From Skeletonema tropicum (Eukaryota > Bacillariophyta > Thalassiosirophyceae > Thalassiosirales > Thalassiosiraceae), in contig CM074144.1 of the NCBI GenBank assembly GCA_037178625.1, positions 558,001 through 622,000 on the forward strand: a stretch of DNA of 64,000 nt. The letters are read 5' to 3'. A program made the translations under genes and the position numbers. Below the pieces are notes generated by a model. That model was not told the origin of the DNA, ran no database searches, and saw only the letters and a list, made by a program, of their open reading frames with translations. Of this stretch, positions 20,866 through 31,270 are shown in pieces; position 1 is the stretch's first letter; every line of letters starts with the position of its first letter.

Positions 20866-21296
20866 TAGGCCTTTGGATATAGGGGGCTAGCCCACCCCTT
20901 ATCGGGGGGATTTCCCCCAGATTCCCCCCGGCGAGAAGGAGGGGACGTTTAGTTAGCGAAACTCCCGTGATTTCCGTCTAAAGCTAGCAAAATGTTCAAT
21001 ATGGACCATTCTACTACACATTCGGGATCAATTTATATATTTTTACACCTTTGGGTAGATTTTTTACATCTCGATCTACTGTAGGAATAGTACGACCGCT
21101 GGTAAAAGCAAAAATCGTATGTAAAAAATCTTTTATACTATTCCTACAGTAGATCGAGATGTAAAAAATCTACCCAAAGGTGTAAAAAAATAAATTGATC
21201 CCGAATGTGTAGTAACCCCATTTAGAGATTTTGCCACCAGATCAGAACCCTCAATATCGGGGGGCTTCTCCCCCGCCCCCTATATCCAAAGGCCTA
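20866..21296. mobile_element. Palindromic MITE, 431 bp, with 8-bp target duplication
   Basis: Terminal inverted repeats are TAGGCCTTTGGATATAGGGGGC at both ends (22 bp). The flanks are a perfect 8-bp duplication, TTCGTGAC (20858-20865 and 21297-21304). The interior is a long hairpin. It has no coding capacity. Eight-base duplications fit hAT- or P-like elements, but the terminus TAGGC departs from the hAT YARNG rule at its last base. Confidence 0.85.
21012..21214. repeat. 80-bp inverted repeat forming the core of the MITE
   Basis: Arms 21012-21092 and 21136-21214 are complementary almost base for base (TACTACACATTCGGGATCAA... against its reverse complement), with a 43-nt spacer. RNA from either strand would fold into a long hairpin, so this could be a small-RNA source. 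It may itself be a nested foldback insertion. Confidence 0.85.
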
Positions 21297-21304
21297 TTCG
21301 TGAC

Positions 21305-22404
21305 CGTCTATGCACAAAACCATCACTCCCATCATCAAGATGATGATGTCCGTAGCTGTAGAGATACGAGCAACACACAACTACCAATCACCACTAATGA
21401 TAATCGATCACCGTCCGCATCGAAACATTCCTATGGATTGATCTGTGAAGGCAGAACTCTCATTCATCATCGTGTTTATGCAAATAATATGCACAAACAT
21501 CTCTGTGTTTTGTGCCGCAATTCTCCGTGTCACCGGCCGGCTACCTCTATCCTCTGGACTTTCCAAATATAACCAATCCAATATAGATCAAGACAAAGGA
21601 CATTTGTAATGTTGCGTACAAGTCGATAATGTTGTATGCCGTCGAGCACACAAGAACAATCGACACGTGGGTATGCTTTTGGCGTCGTCGACATCAATCA
21701 AAAATACGTCGGGCGAAGCTATCGTCTCCTCACACGAAAATACTGATCGAATGTTTCGTGCGCATCGGATTCTTCAGAGGCAGGCTAAGTTTTTGCAGGC
21801 GATGATGGTTGCATCATTTGCTTATGCAAGTGCTTCGTGGATGGTGTATGAATGTGGGAATCCTCAGTTTGAAAATGTATCAGCACGCAATAATCAGCAC
21901 CTCGTATGGACAGCATCGACGAAGACATACAAACTTGCTCTATTCACGCCAGTCTTAGTCATTTTGTGGGCATAGAAGGTTGCAGAGTGTGATGTGAACG
22001 GATACATAATATGAGACCAAGAACACTGATGGTTGGATGCGGCACTATGAAGAAAGATTTGAAATCCAACTACAAACCAGTTCTACTGCACCTAGTGCAC
22101 AGCAGTTGATTGAAGAAGATTGTAACCTGATAAAACCAAAGTTGACACACATCAAGAGAGTTCACAGCCGTACCAATTTGTGTCAATATTTTTTAGCCCC
22201 TGCCTGCTTAGATACATGATACATGAAGCATTCACGATGCCATGCCCATGCATTCTGAGCTCTTGGATCGAAGCAAATTTCGTAGGAGGCTGGCGAGACT
22301 TGTATTAGATGATGCACAATAATTATCTGTCTATCTCCTACTACAGCTGTTGCTCGTCGTATCAATGCGCTACGTCAAGAGCAGAACTTTCCTCCTTCTT
22401 TTCT
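21305..22404. other. Intergenic with one weak ORF
   Basis: The only ATG frame of note is 21673-21975 (100 codons, ending in a hydrophobic segment TYKLALFTPVLVILWA), with no recognisable motif. No gene is supported. Confidence 0.3.
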
Positions 22405-22413
22405 CCTTTTTCG

Positions 22414-22505
22414 GGGAGGGGCTACGTTGGGCACGGCTTTTCTGGGCACGGGTTGGGCACGCCCTATGATGTGACGATTCTGCCACGTCACCATACCACG
22501 CTCTC
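22414..22505 (+). repeat. Left terminal inverted repeat of the MULE
   Basis: Identical to the reverse complement of 26641-26732 along 92 bp; the two diverge after CCACGCTCTC. It contains three GGGCACG(G/C) words in its outer half, possible transposase sites. Confidence 0.92.
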
Positions 22506-22546
22506 TCCATTAACCCTAAAAGGCAGAATTATCTTTCAACAAGAGG

Positions 22547-22550
<4 letters not shown>

Positions 22551-22606
<56 letters not shown>
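22551..22606. repeat. (CT)28 microsatellite
   Basis: Uninterrupted CT dinucleotides over 56 bp, about 70 bp upstream of the transposase start, within the presumed 5' UTR or promoter. Confidence 0.97.
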
Positions 22607-22608
<2 letters not shown>

Positions 22609-22676
22609 ATGTTGCTGCAGCGCGGCCAATGACAAAAATAAAGTAAGCTAAGTGTTACCAGTGTCATTAATACATC

Positions 22677-25225
22677 ATGCAATCCGCACATTCTCAGGAT
22701 ATTAACAACGATAACAGTGGCAGGAGGTCGTCACCAAGCACCAATCTACTAATGAATCCTGGTAATCCTGGTCCTGCTTCTTCCTCTGGTGCGTGTTTGT
22801 CAACCTCCACCTCCACAAACATGCAACATCCGCATGACACAGGCGCTGCTCATAGCGTAATGCCACATTACAACAGCAACTTCGCCACTTTGTTTCCTCC
22901 TCTGCCATCTTCCAACAATCAGTGGCCAAGTTATAATCATCATCAGCTTCAGCATCTTTTTCCCATCAATTTTCGACCACCTGCACCTTTTCTCAATCAA
23001 GCATCGCTTTTTCAAAACCAACAGCAACAGCAACATCTAATTCCTCAACAAAACCCAAGCGAACCTCTTGATATGACGATGCAAAACGGTCTGACTGGCA
23101 CCATTGATATGCCCACCAACACAACCACAACAACTTCACCAACTGAAGAGGCAGAATTAGATTTGGCCACCAATACATCCACTAATACCTCCACTGCCAC
23201 TGCACCTTTTAACAACAACGATGTGTTTCCATCGGAACAACTCTTCAAACAAGCAGTGGAAGATTATTGCGTGACTGTGCGGATGTTTCCTAAACAAAAA
23301 AAGACAGAAAACAAAAGAACGCAAGCAGATAATTACATTAGCTATCGATACACCTGTCCTAGATCAGGAACCCACAAGTCACAAAAGAAAGAAGGGATCA
23401 AGGGTGCCCGGCCAACTCGTCAGTCTCTGAAGACTGGCTGTGAGTGGCACATCAGTGCTGCACGTGAAAGAATGCCTAATGACGCATGCCGTAATGATGA
23501 AATTGTCCGTATAACATCTGTCTCTCTAGAGCATACAAACGGTTGTAATGGTGGAGATGACCAGGAGATGATTTTCGCATTACGGAAGAGAGCAGGGAGA
23601 ACATATCCTGACTATGCTTTAGCGCACCTACGTAAAGAAGTGAAAGCGCGTAGATATGGCACTGATGATGTCAAAAGTTGGTTGATTCAATCAGGATTTC
23701 TGGATGCAACACTGGAAGAGGCTACCAATTTGCGTTACAGACTTCTAAATGATGAGCCCATAAAAAATTGGAAACCAAATGAGTGCTCTAAGGAGGAGAT
23801 AGGTCAATGGACTGACTATCTTCATAACGAAGACTTAGCAAATGAGATTTCTGCCGGGAGTAAAGACAGCATTGATAACCTGCTAATGTTGCATAGAGGT
23901 TTAAAGGAAGAAGTAGATGGATATGACAGTCGAGTTACAACTGATTCAGAACACAGATTCAGTGGAACTGCATGGCAGACTGGTAGGATGAGGGCAAGAC
24001 TTCTCAGACATGGTGCTATGATATTCATTGATGACACAAGGAGTGGTGTCAATACAAGCAACTTTTGCTTTTGGAATGTTATGGTTTCAGATCATGAAGG
24101 CAAATCTCAAACTGTAATGGGAGCAATGACTATGTGTGCTAGCAATGAAGCTGTATCGTGGGTGCTGCAAAGCCTTGTTAGTATGTCACCCTTTGCTGCT
24201 GAAATTGTGAAAGCCACCATGTCAGATTTGGGTAAGTATACAACACCATTGTTCATGTGTGCATCTCAACATCATGCAAGGAGCTGCTTACGACCGAATT
24301 CTTTGTTGTTTTTGTAGGAGTTGGAGTGGAGCCTATACAACGATTTCTCCCTTCTGTCACATTCTTTGGTGCCTTTGGGGGTGCCGATTTTGATCTGCCA
24401 GATGAGAAGGGAGTCGTTGGTGCAGTTGAGCTGCATACTAATGCAACAGATAATGTACAAGTTGCTGGCGGTGAAGGTGTAGGGGAATTTGTGTCAGATC
24501 TTGTTGCCAACCCATTGATTGCAAAACGTTATACAGCAAAGAAAGCGAAACGTTTGAATTCGACTCAAATGCACAATATTCTGTTGGACAAATTCAAACA
24601 GCTTGCCAGTACTGCATCGCGCAGCAACGAAACATACCAGAAGCTTTTGCCAGTTGTGAATTACATGATTGCTAATATTCAAAATGTCGGGGAAGAAGAA
24701 TTAAAAGGAGCAGCTGCGTCGTACCTTGATCTTACAGTTGCGGATGGTAAGAATAACATCAACAACCCTCAAGGCATCCTTCCTTCTACAAGGAAACGGG
24801 GCGAAGGTGGAACTTGCATGAAAAGAAAGATAAGCGGAGTGGAAGCAGTGGTTACGGCAAAACGTCACATTTCAACTTGTGATCTTTGTAAGGGTATTGG
24901 ACACAACAAGGCAAATTGCGCAGCTGCAAAGCAGATTGGGAAAAGATTAGTGAAATCAACTTGGGGATTGATTGAGACTGTTTCGGTTTTGGACGAAACA
25001 AAATCAACAGCTGATGTTGATCCTTGTGTTGCAAAGGATGCGATTGGGATTCAAGTTGTTGGAAAGGTGTTTGTTTTGAACAGTGTGGTATACAAGGCGA
25101 ATATCATTCTAAGGGGATTGGCCATGAAAGATTGTCAACCCATGTATTTCGATCATAATACAGTTGCACTATGGGCAAGAGAAGGACAAAGTAATAGCCA
25201 TTACGTGTTTCTTCATGGAAAATGA
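22677..25225 (+). CDS. MULE transposase, two exons (22677-24231, 24318-25225; 820 aa)
   Basis: The ATG is at 22677. An 86-bp intron (24232-24317, GTAAGT...TTTTTGTAG) joins the exons in frame, and the protein ends at TGA 25223-25225. Residues 1-180 are low-complexity. Residues 185-295 form a FAR1/WRKY-GCM1-like zinc-binding domain (C227, C255, H286, C290). The MULE catalytic core shows the first Asp in FIDDTR (D452, equivalent to the D-x-T motif) and the second in TMSDLG (D517). Past the intron the protein goes within ~60 residues to a C-terminal helical region and a CCHC knuckle, CDLCKGIGHNKANC (706-719). The usual segment with the catalytic Glu and SWIM zinc finger is not visible, so an internal deletion is likely. 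Confidence 0.82.
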
Positions 25226-25415
25226 TTCTGTAAAGATAAAGACAACTGATTTAATTTTGTGGCTTGAGCACAAGCATTCTTCTTTACTATTTCATTTTAT
25301 GCAACAAAAGTTGCTAATTCACTGGTTGGGTGATTGGTGGGGTAATCAATAGGTGCTTATCCCCTATCAAAATCAGTGATTCCTGGGAATGAAGATGACA
25401 TAGAATAGATCATTC

Positions 25416-26396
25416 TCAGAGAAAAAAAAGCGGGTGCATTGTACTCAAATCCCCGGTGTCAGCGTGCAATGCCACAACACTGTCTTCTATCATTGCATTC
25501 TTCTGGCATCCCTTGCCTATGCGGCGAATCGCAACTTGATTTGCCATCCAGCCAACTGCACCTTGGCAACCAATTGGTGGGAAAGAGAAGTTTGCATTTA
25601 TGCTCTTAATTTTTTCATTCTCCCTAAATACATTAGGTGTGTAGTTCAGCAAGGCTGCCGCAACTCTACCAAAGATGGAAGAGAGAGAGGAAGTAATAGC
25701 TTTTGCCTTTTCATATTGATGATTCATAAGAAAGAAGGGCCCAGTTTGTCTTTTATCCATGGATCCAATCCCAAATGCTGCATATCCCCCACCAGCATGG
25801 TTGTCTTGTTCCCAAGCTCTTTTGGGCAAAGCATCAAGAGAATTGTCAAGAGTATTTCCGGCTCCTTTATAGCAGCATTCATGTATGTCACGAAGCAGGG
25901 GGCATTCGCTATCTGCGCGAGCATAAAGAACATAAACGCTTGAATTGGAGGAGAATTCAACCTCAACAAAGTCCCCATATTGTGGTGTAATGAGGGGTGC
26001 AGGAGAGTTAGTTAAATGTTTGGCGGTGAGTTGTGCTTTGTGTTTCCCCGCTTTACGTTTCTTCTTTGCTGTGACTTTGTTGAACTGAAATGAAACAGTT
26101 GAATTGTCAAGTTCCATCGCCTTCCGTTTGTTGTCTCTTTTGGAGTCATATTGCAATGATGATGACAAAAATGATATTTTTTTTGGTGAAGGTTTGTTCT
26201 TGTTTATTGTCCGCCACCATTTCAGGTTCTGATTATGTAAATAGTTGCCGCTTTTCATTTGATCCTTCAATTGTGGAGGAGTGTATTTTCTGTTGTAAAT
26301 ATTATAGTCATGACGGACGGCTGCTTCGCCACCGTATCGGCGAACCTTCTGCTGGAACAACTCGAATCGATGTAGGTCATAATAATCGACCAACAT
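25416..26396 (-). CDS. Second MULE-borne gene, unknown function (326 aa)
   Basis: Convergent with the transposase gene and wholly inside the element. The ATG is at 26394-26396; the frame opens earlier only at a TTG. A highly basic region lies near residues 70-125 (NKNKPSPKKISF, KKKRKAGKHK), probably a nuclear localisation or DNA-binding part. The rest looks globular (NHQYEKAKAITSSLSSIFGRVAAALL, then NFSFPPIGCQG) and closes with VVALHADTGDL. The H-x-D there resembles the metal site of 2-oxoglutarate oxygenases, but nothing else confirms it. The frame stops just after a run of eight T; one more T would keep it open for about 20 further codons, so a recent slippage mutation is possible. Confidence 0.6.
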   Translation of the reverse strand: MLVDYYDLHRFELFQQKVRRYGGEAAVRHDYNIYNRKYTPPQLKDQMKSGNYLHNQNLKWWRTINKNKPSPKKISFLSSSLQYDSKRDNKRKAMELDNSTVSFQFNKVTAKKKRKAGKHKAQLTAKHLTNSPAPLITPQYGDFVEVEFSSNSSVYVLYARADSECPLLRDIHECCYKGAGNTLDNSLDALPKRAWEQDNHAGGGYAAFGIGSMDKRQTGPFFLMNHQYEKAKAITSSLSSIFGRVAAALLNYTPNVFRENEKIKSINANFSFPPIGCQGAVGWMANQVAIRRIGKGCQKNAMIEDSVVALHADTGDLSTMHPLFFL

Positions 26397-26640
26397 TGAT
26401 TTGTTTGTAAGGTATGTTGTGTGTAAATTCGATAGGTCGTAGATGACCAATTATTGAAGCAGCGGCAAGAATACGAAAAAATCTGACGACGAAAGTGGAA
26501 TGAGCGGTAGTGTTTTGCTGTAGTGACTATGATTTATGCTAGTTGGTGTTGCCGCGGTGACTTTATGGCTTATGATGTAGTTACTGGGGTATCTAACTTT
26601 GACTGTGTGCGGGGCTTGTGGTGGAAAGAAGGGGTGGTGG

Positions 26641-26732
26641 GAGAGCGTGGTATGGTGACGTGGCAGAATCGTCACATCATAGGGCGTGCCCAACCCGTGC
26701 CCAGAAAAGCCGTGCCCAACGTAGCCCCTCCC
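26641..26732 (-). repeat. Right terminal inverted repeat of the MULE
   Basis: Reverse complement of 22414-22505 over 92 bp. It is followed directly by the second CCTTTTTCG target copy at 26733-26741. Confidence 0.92.
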
Positions 26733-26996
26733 CCTTTTTCGCCCCCAAAAACGACGAAGGAACCGCCACGAAAAAAATGCCTTGGTTCGTTATCAAGATA
26801 CGGCTCGTTGCTTCTTTTCACGAAATCTAATTCATTCAGCTGGAAATAAGTAGGTGCTTAGGTTTTATTTCTACTATGAATACGGGCGACATTCTTTTGA
26901 ATATCTAATGCATTATCTGTCGTACGTTCCAACGCAATTTTCATCGTGGCAAGACATTCATCGTATAAGTAGCCTGACAGGAATATTGGCTCATTC

Positions 26997-28997
26997 CTAT
27001 TTGTCACAAAGATCGAATTTCCTCTTCTTTGAATGAGACTTACTCTTTCGGCTGTAGAAACCATTTGCTACCAGAAGAGGCAATCCGTGGATAAATTGAT
27101 ACATTGCAGAGAGCTCCCTTGCCTCAAATGAGGCAGTTGATTCTTCGATGTAGCCCCGGCATGATCGAGCTCTTTCAAACCACGCGAGTACTACAGGAAG
27201 AAGCTTCAACTTCCATTGAAAGAAAGGCGTCATGTCGAGGTTTGAATGGCTCATGAGGATCTTGCAGATTGGTATATCAAATTGATCCTGTCTATTTAGC
27301 CTCATCGATCGTTTCATTGAGGCAGGAATGACTACTGAAGAATCGCAAAACCTGCCTCCAATCGTCTGGAGAGTGTGGTTGGAAAGATAGGTGTTGTTGA
27401 CACTCGAAGTGTCGCAGAGAAGTCTGGAAAAAGCAGACCAACCCAAATCTGTGACATTCATAAAACCGAACAGCAACTTTGTCAGTGACTTATTGTCTCT
27501 CAATGCTTCAGCTAAAACTTCTGCACCACAGTCTCCGATGTTCAGTGGCTCGAGATCTATCAATTTCAATGAGCAGCTCTCGCTTTGAAAGATAGGAGCC
27601 AAGACTGGCAGCACTGAAGAAGTGACCCTATTTGACGATAGATCCAATGATTCTATACCGAGGGTTTCCAGTCCTCCCACTAATACTTTCAATGCGTCGT
27701 CATCCACGGCATTGTTGGCCAGGTCGAGCCAACGAAATGAACTAGGTTTAGCTGCTGCCAAAGCTTGCAGACCTTCACTGCTAATTGCGTTCCTTGATAA
27801 ATGCAATTTTTCAAGTGAACAATGATTCGTCATTCCCGCTGCCAAAGCTTGGAGTCCTTCGTCATCTATTGAGTTGTTGCTGAGATTTACTTCCTTCAAG
27901 TTCAAAGCTGTACGAATCAAATCAGACAAACACCTCAATCCTACCGCTGAAAAAGATTGACTGCTCGAAAGGTGCACTGTTTCGAGATTTTCGTTATTGG
28001 CCAGACCAACTGCCAACGATTGTAAACCTTCATCGCCTATAGGATTGTGTGAGAGATCAAGTGATTTCAGTGACTGGATGCTCGCAAGTCCAGCCGCTAA
28101 GACATTAATCCCTTCAGAAGCAATGTCCATAAAACTGAGATCAAGCGATAGCAAGCTAAATTTCTTTGCTCGTAGTAAATCGGATAGAGCCCTTAATCCT
28201 ACCACACTGATTTGCTCATTTTCGCCAAGATTTAGATGTTCTAGATTGAAACAGTTTTTTAGACCTTCTACCAAAGCCAGCAGTCCGTCATCATTCATAT
28301 CACTGCCTCGGATAAGAAGCTTTTTCAAGCTCGGATATTCCCATGTCCTCATTGTTGCTCCAAGAGCGACGTACCCACGGCGGCCAAATGAGGCGTCTGC
28401 CTCATTTTCATTCAGGTAACTCAAATGCAATTCTTCCAGCTGCGGCTGAATTCTCAGGGCAGAAGCAATCGCTACAAATCCTTCATTACTGAGGCCATTT
28501 TCATCAAACTCGAGAGACTTCAACGATCTCATTTGACATTGACTCAGCAGCAACGCAATATTCTGTGCGCACTCAAGCCTGCTGATATCTGTACCGGTAA
28601 AGGAAATCTCTCTGAGAGTGTTGGTGTTACGGAAGAAAGGGGCTAAACTTTTGAAGCCTGATCTCCCTAGATCACTGTAAATATAAAGCTTCTGAATGGA
28701 CTTGTTTCGAGCGAGGCCTTGCCTGAATGAATCGTCCCCGGGCAGGTGAGAAATCCAAAGCGATTTCAACTGCTCACTCTTGCCAATGAAGTAACCTAAA
28801 TAACCCAAGTGGTCGCCGTCTCTCACAACAAAGTCATTCTCATCGAACCAATCGTCATCAGCTCCTGAAATGCCCAGCTCCTTGCAATAATCATCGCGCA
28901 GCATTTCAAGAATGTATGCATTGTACCCGGATGAAGTGACTTCTTCGAAATCGACGTAGCGTGCACGCGCCTCGTAATCGTAATCATTATCGCCCAT
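26997..28997 (-). CDS. Leucine-rich repeat protein, RI-type (666 aa)
   Basis: The start is the ATG at 28995-28997 (MGDNDYDYEARARY). The open frame continues about 45 codons upstream with a hydrophobic, signal-like stretch but no ATG, so an upstream exon or secretion signal cannot be excluded. From about residue 80 to 500 the protein consists of ~28-residue ribonuclease-inhibitor-type leucine-rich repeats (LKSLDLSHNPIGDEGLQSLA, LKEVNLSNNSIDDEGLQALA, LEKLHLSRNAISSEGLQALA), a horseshoe protein-binding fold. The C-terminal ~130 residues are non-LRR (FFQWKLKLLPVVLAWFERARS, ELSAMYQFIHGLPLLV) and are shared with the pseudogene at 49419. The binding partner is unknown. Confidence 0.85.
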   Translation of the reverse strand: MGDNDYDYEARARYVDFEEVTSSGYNAYILEMLRDDYCKELGISGADDDWFDENDFVVRDGDHLGYLGYFIGKSEQLKSLWISHLPGDDSFRQGLARNKSIQKLYIYSDLGRSGFKSLAPFFRNTNTLREISFTGTDISRLECAQNIALLLSQCQMRSLKSLEFDENGLSNEGFVAIASALRIQPQLEELHLSYLNENEADASFGRRGYVALGATMRTWEYPSLKKLLIRGSDMNDDGLLALVEGLKNCFNLEHLNLGENEQISVVGLRALSDLLRAKKFSLLSLDLSFMDIASEGINVLAAGLASIQSLKSLDLSHNPIGDEGLQSLAVGLANNENLETVHLSSSQSFSAVGLRCLSDLIRTALNLKEVNLSNNSIDDEGLQALAAGMTNHCSLEKLHLSRNAISSEGLQALAAAKPSSFRWLDLANNAVDDDALKVLVGGLETLGIESLDLSSNRVTSSVLPVLAPIFQSESCSLKLIDLEPLNIGDCGAEVLAEALRDNKSLTKLLFGFMNVTDLGWSAFSRLLCDTSSVNNTYLSNHTLQTIGGRFCDSSVVIPASMKRSMRLNRQDQFDIPICKILMSHSNLDMTPFFQWKLKLLPVVLAWFERARSCRGYIEESTASFEARELSAMYQFIHGLPLLVANGFYSRKSKSHSKKRKFDLCDK

Positions 28998-29536
28998 GTC
29001 AATGTCGTGTAGTGTTGTCGTAGTGCAGAGTGACTGTCGGGCAGAGAGCAAGAGAAAAGTAATGAGTATGAGAATAGTTGTCGATTGGAAATAATGCCGT
29101 GACGAAGGAGCAGTGCAACAATGCAGCGACAAAAAGTGGACTGCATGCTGTCAAGAAAATATCTGCGCTCCTCACTCTCACTGTGTGGGCGACATTCCCA
29201 AAATCGCCGCCATCGCCAGTAAGTGATACGATGTATACCACCCATCCCTATTAGAATCACTCACCTGATAGTCTTGAGGGTGCTCTTGTTTACTCTCTCG
29301 AACGTTATTGTGTTGTTGTATCTTCTGCCTGAAATCTGATTTGCGGCGCAAGTTCGTTTTAGTCGAGTCGAGCCGAGCCGAGGAGTCGAGTTTGAATACC
29401 GCTCACCTCTGTGTGGTAACCGCTTCTCTCTTATCACAAAATCTTCACTCTGAAAAAGATCACTTCATTCACGCTAAGTAACTTACTCACAGGCACGACC
29501 TTAAGTAGTCTCATAGAGGAAGAAGCAAGTTAAGAG

Positions 29537-31270
29537 ATGGCGGTGGCAGGCAGCAGTAGTCGCCTACTTCTGTTTCTGCTCATTGTGTTCATCTCATTCA
29601 TCATAGTATTTTCAATATTGTCTGAGACGAAAATTTTAGATCAATATCATTTCCATGAAGTACAATCTATTTCTGTTCCTCGGATAAACACAACCGATGA
29701 CAGAATCAATACAAGCTATGTTAGAGTCAACCGTACTGAAAGTAAAGGCAGATGCAGTCGAATACTACTCTACGATACAGAGCTCGTTGCGAAAGACACT
29801 GGTCTAGGCCATCGTCTTGCATTCTACGCACTAGCCTCAACTGTCGCCGCTACGACGGATTCCGCTCTTGTATTACTAGAACCTCCTCTCTATGACGAAC
29901 ATAATAAATGGATGAAGTTTGGAGGCAGCCCCTTTGGTTGCCCGGCGAGAAATCATGATGAAGACAACAGTGACAACAATGATGAAAGATCTTGCGATAG
30001 ATTGCCAACGGGATTATCGAGAATGGTGCATGTTCCTGAAATGCTTTCACGAGGTTGTGACGTTCCAATGAATGTAACTTGCACTACAATTGACGACCAA
30101 AATCGAACTTTTACGATACAATCCTATCAAGATTGGTCGGGAATCTCCAACCGAACATCACGTGCGTCTGGTTTCACAGAAGTTCATTGCAATCACATCG
30201 ATAGCAGCAAAAACGTTGTAACCGTGCTAGCAATAGGTGGATATGAACTAAAGTATTATTGGCTAGACAAAGTACGACCACGATTAGTGCAGCGATTCTT
30301 GGATGAAAGTAATTCTACAAAGCTACGACGAATGAAGTGGGAACAGTGGATGGAGAGTTGGTCCACTCGTATGGGTGTGACAATAGAAGAAGTTCATGGG
30401 TACACACGAACAAATGGTATCATTAATAACAGGAAGAAGAATGACGATAGTTCGTATGTTGAGGAATACAGTTTCGTGGATTATCTCAATGCAGTATTGA
30501 ATCGAGCAGAGGTGCCCATGTTCCAATCTTGGGTTGTGAAAGATATTGCAAGATACAAAGAGAAAATTTATCTTCCGCAGTCATCATCTTCTGCCGAACA
30601 ATCATTATTACACAATGCGGCGGGGAGCGGATATGATGCCATGCATGTACGAAGGGGCGACAGTTTAACCACAGGTCAATCAATTCGTGCTACAGAGGAG
30701 TATTGGGTGCAACAGGGCTATCCAGCCCGACGAAACAAGACTGATGATGATATTGCAACATTGTCAATGTATCCAACGAATTTCGTCCCTTGGGTGAAAT
30801 ATTGGGAGCAATATATTGCATACAACAGCAACTGCAATCTTCAGAATGACTTCACGTCGGTACGGAAGATATACATAGCAACAGATGACATCAATACTGT
30901 CAAAAGTGAAATAGCGAATCTAACATCCATTAACGGTCAGCACTTCTGGACTGTTTGCAACAAGAGTGTAGAATTCATCTTCAATCCTCAAGAGAAACAC
31001 GCCATCCATCTACATCATCACCTTGCTCCCAACACAATATCAAGAAATGATGGTAATACTACGAATGGTAATGATCAATATTCGCGAGCTCTTGCAGCAC
31101 TTGTGGATCTACAGATACTGGCAAGAAGTCATGTCTTTGTGGGCGATGGTCGCTCTTATGTTACTAGATTGCTCTGGATGCTTCAGACCTCATTTCAAGA
31201 TGATCATCCAAACACAAGGAATATTGTTATGGCATGGGGCATTCATGCAAAGCAACCTCCGTGGAAATAG
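29537..31270 (+). CDS. Fucosyltransferase-like type II membrane protein (577 aa)
   Basis: A short basic N-terminus, one hydrophobic segment (RLLLFLLIVFISFIIVFSIL, residues 9-28) and a long luminal part with many N-x-S/T sites are typical of Golgi glycosyltransferases. The catalytic half contains AMHVRRGDS, the H-x-R-R-G/T-D signature of the GT23/NodZ/O-FucT superfamily that binds GDP-fucose. It continues with KIYIATDD and the C-terminal helix ALVDLQILARSHVFVGDGRSYVTRLLW, matching the family's D...L...S......SS...R block. The likely reaction is fucose transfer to glycans or proteins. The ATG at 29537 is the first, and the frame ends in TAG. The exact acceptor and subfamily are not settled. Confidence 0.82.
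   Translation: MAVAGSSSRLLLFLLIVFISFIIVFSILSETKILDQYHFHEVQSISVPRINTTDDRINTSYVRVNRTESKGRCSRILLYDTELVAKDTGLGHRLAFYALASTVAATTDSALVLLEPPLYDEHNKWMKFGGSPFGCPARNHDEDNSDNNDERSCDRLPTGLSRMVHVPEMLSRGCDVPMNVTCTTIDDQNRTFTIQSYQDWSGISNRTSRASGFTEVHCNHIDSSKNVVTVLAIGGYELKYYWLDKVRPRLVQRFLDESNSTKLRRMKWEQWMESWSTRMGVTIEEVHGYTRTNGIINNRKKNDDSSYVEEYSFVDYLNAVLNRAEVPMFQSWVVKDIARYKEKIYLPQSSSSAEQSLLHNAAGSGYDAMHVRRGDSLTTGQSIRATEEYWVQQGYPARRNKTDDDIATLSMYPTNFVPWVKYWEQYIAYNSNCNLQNDFTSVRKIYIATDDINTVKSEIANLTSINGQHFWTVCNKSVEFIFNPQEKHAIHLHHHLAPNTISRNDGNTTNGNDQYSRALAALVDLQILARSHVFVGDGRSYVTRLLWMLQTSFQDDHPNTRNIVMAWGIHAKQPPWK

Larger units (their letters stand above)
22414..26732. mobile_element. Mutator-like element (MULE), 4319 bp
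   Basis: Terminal inverted repeats of 92 bp (22414-22505 and 26641-26732, beginning GGGAGGGGCTACGTTGGGCA) match throughout. The flanks are a perfect 9-bp duplication, CCTTTTTCG (22405-22413 and 26733-26741), the length typical of Mutator elements. Inside are two convergent genes: a plus-strand, spliced MULE transposase gene and a minus-strand gene of unknown function. Identical ends suggest a recent insertion; the transposase appears to lack part of its catalytic domain. Confidence 0.92.

Noticed and set aside
25424..25500. Calling the MULE second gene a TET/JBP-type 2-oxoglutarate oxygenase
   Set aside because: Only a single H-x-D is seen at the very end. The distal His and Arg would have to lie beyond the stop, so the family call is not supported.
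28997..29260. N-terminal extension of the LRR protein with a hydrophobic, signal-like stretch
   Set aside because: The extension opens only at a TTG. An upstream exon remains possible, but no ATG supports it, so the start was set at 28997.
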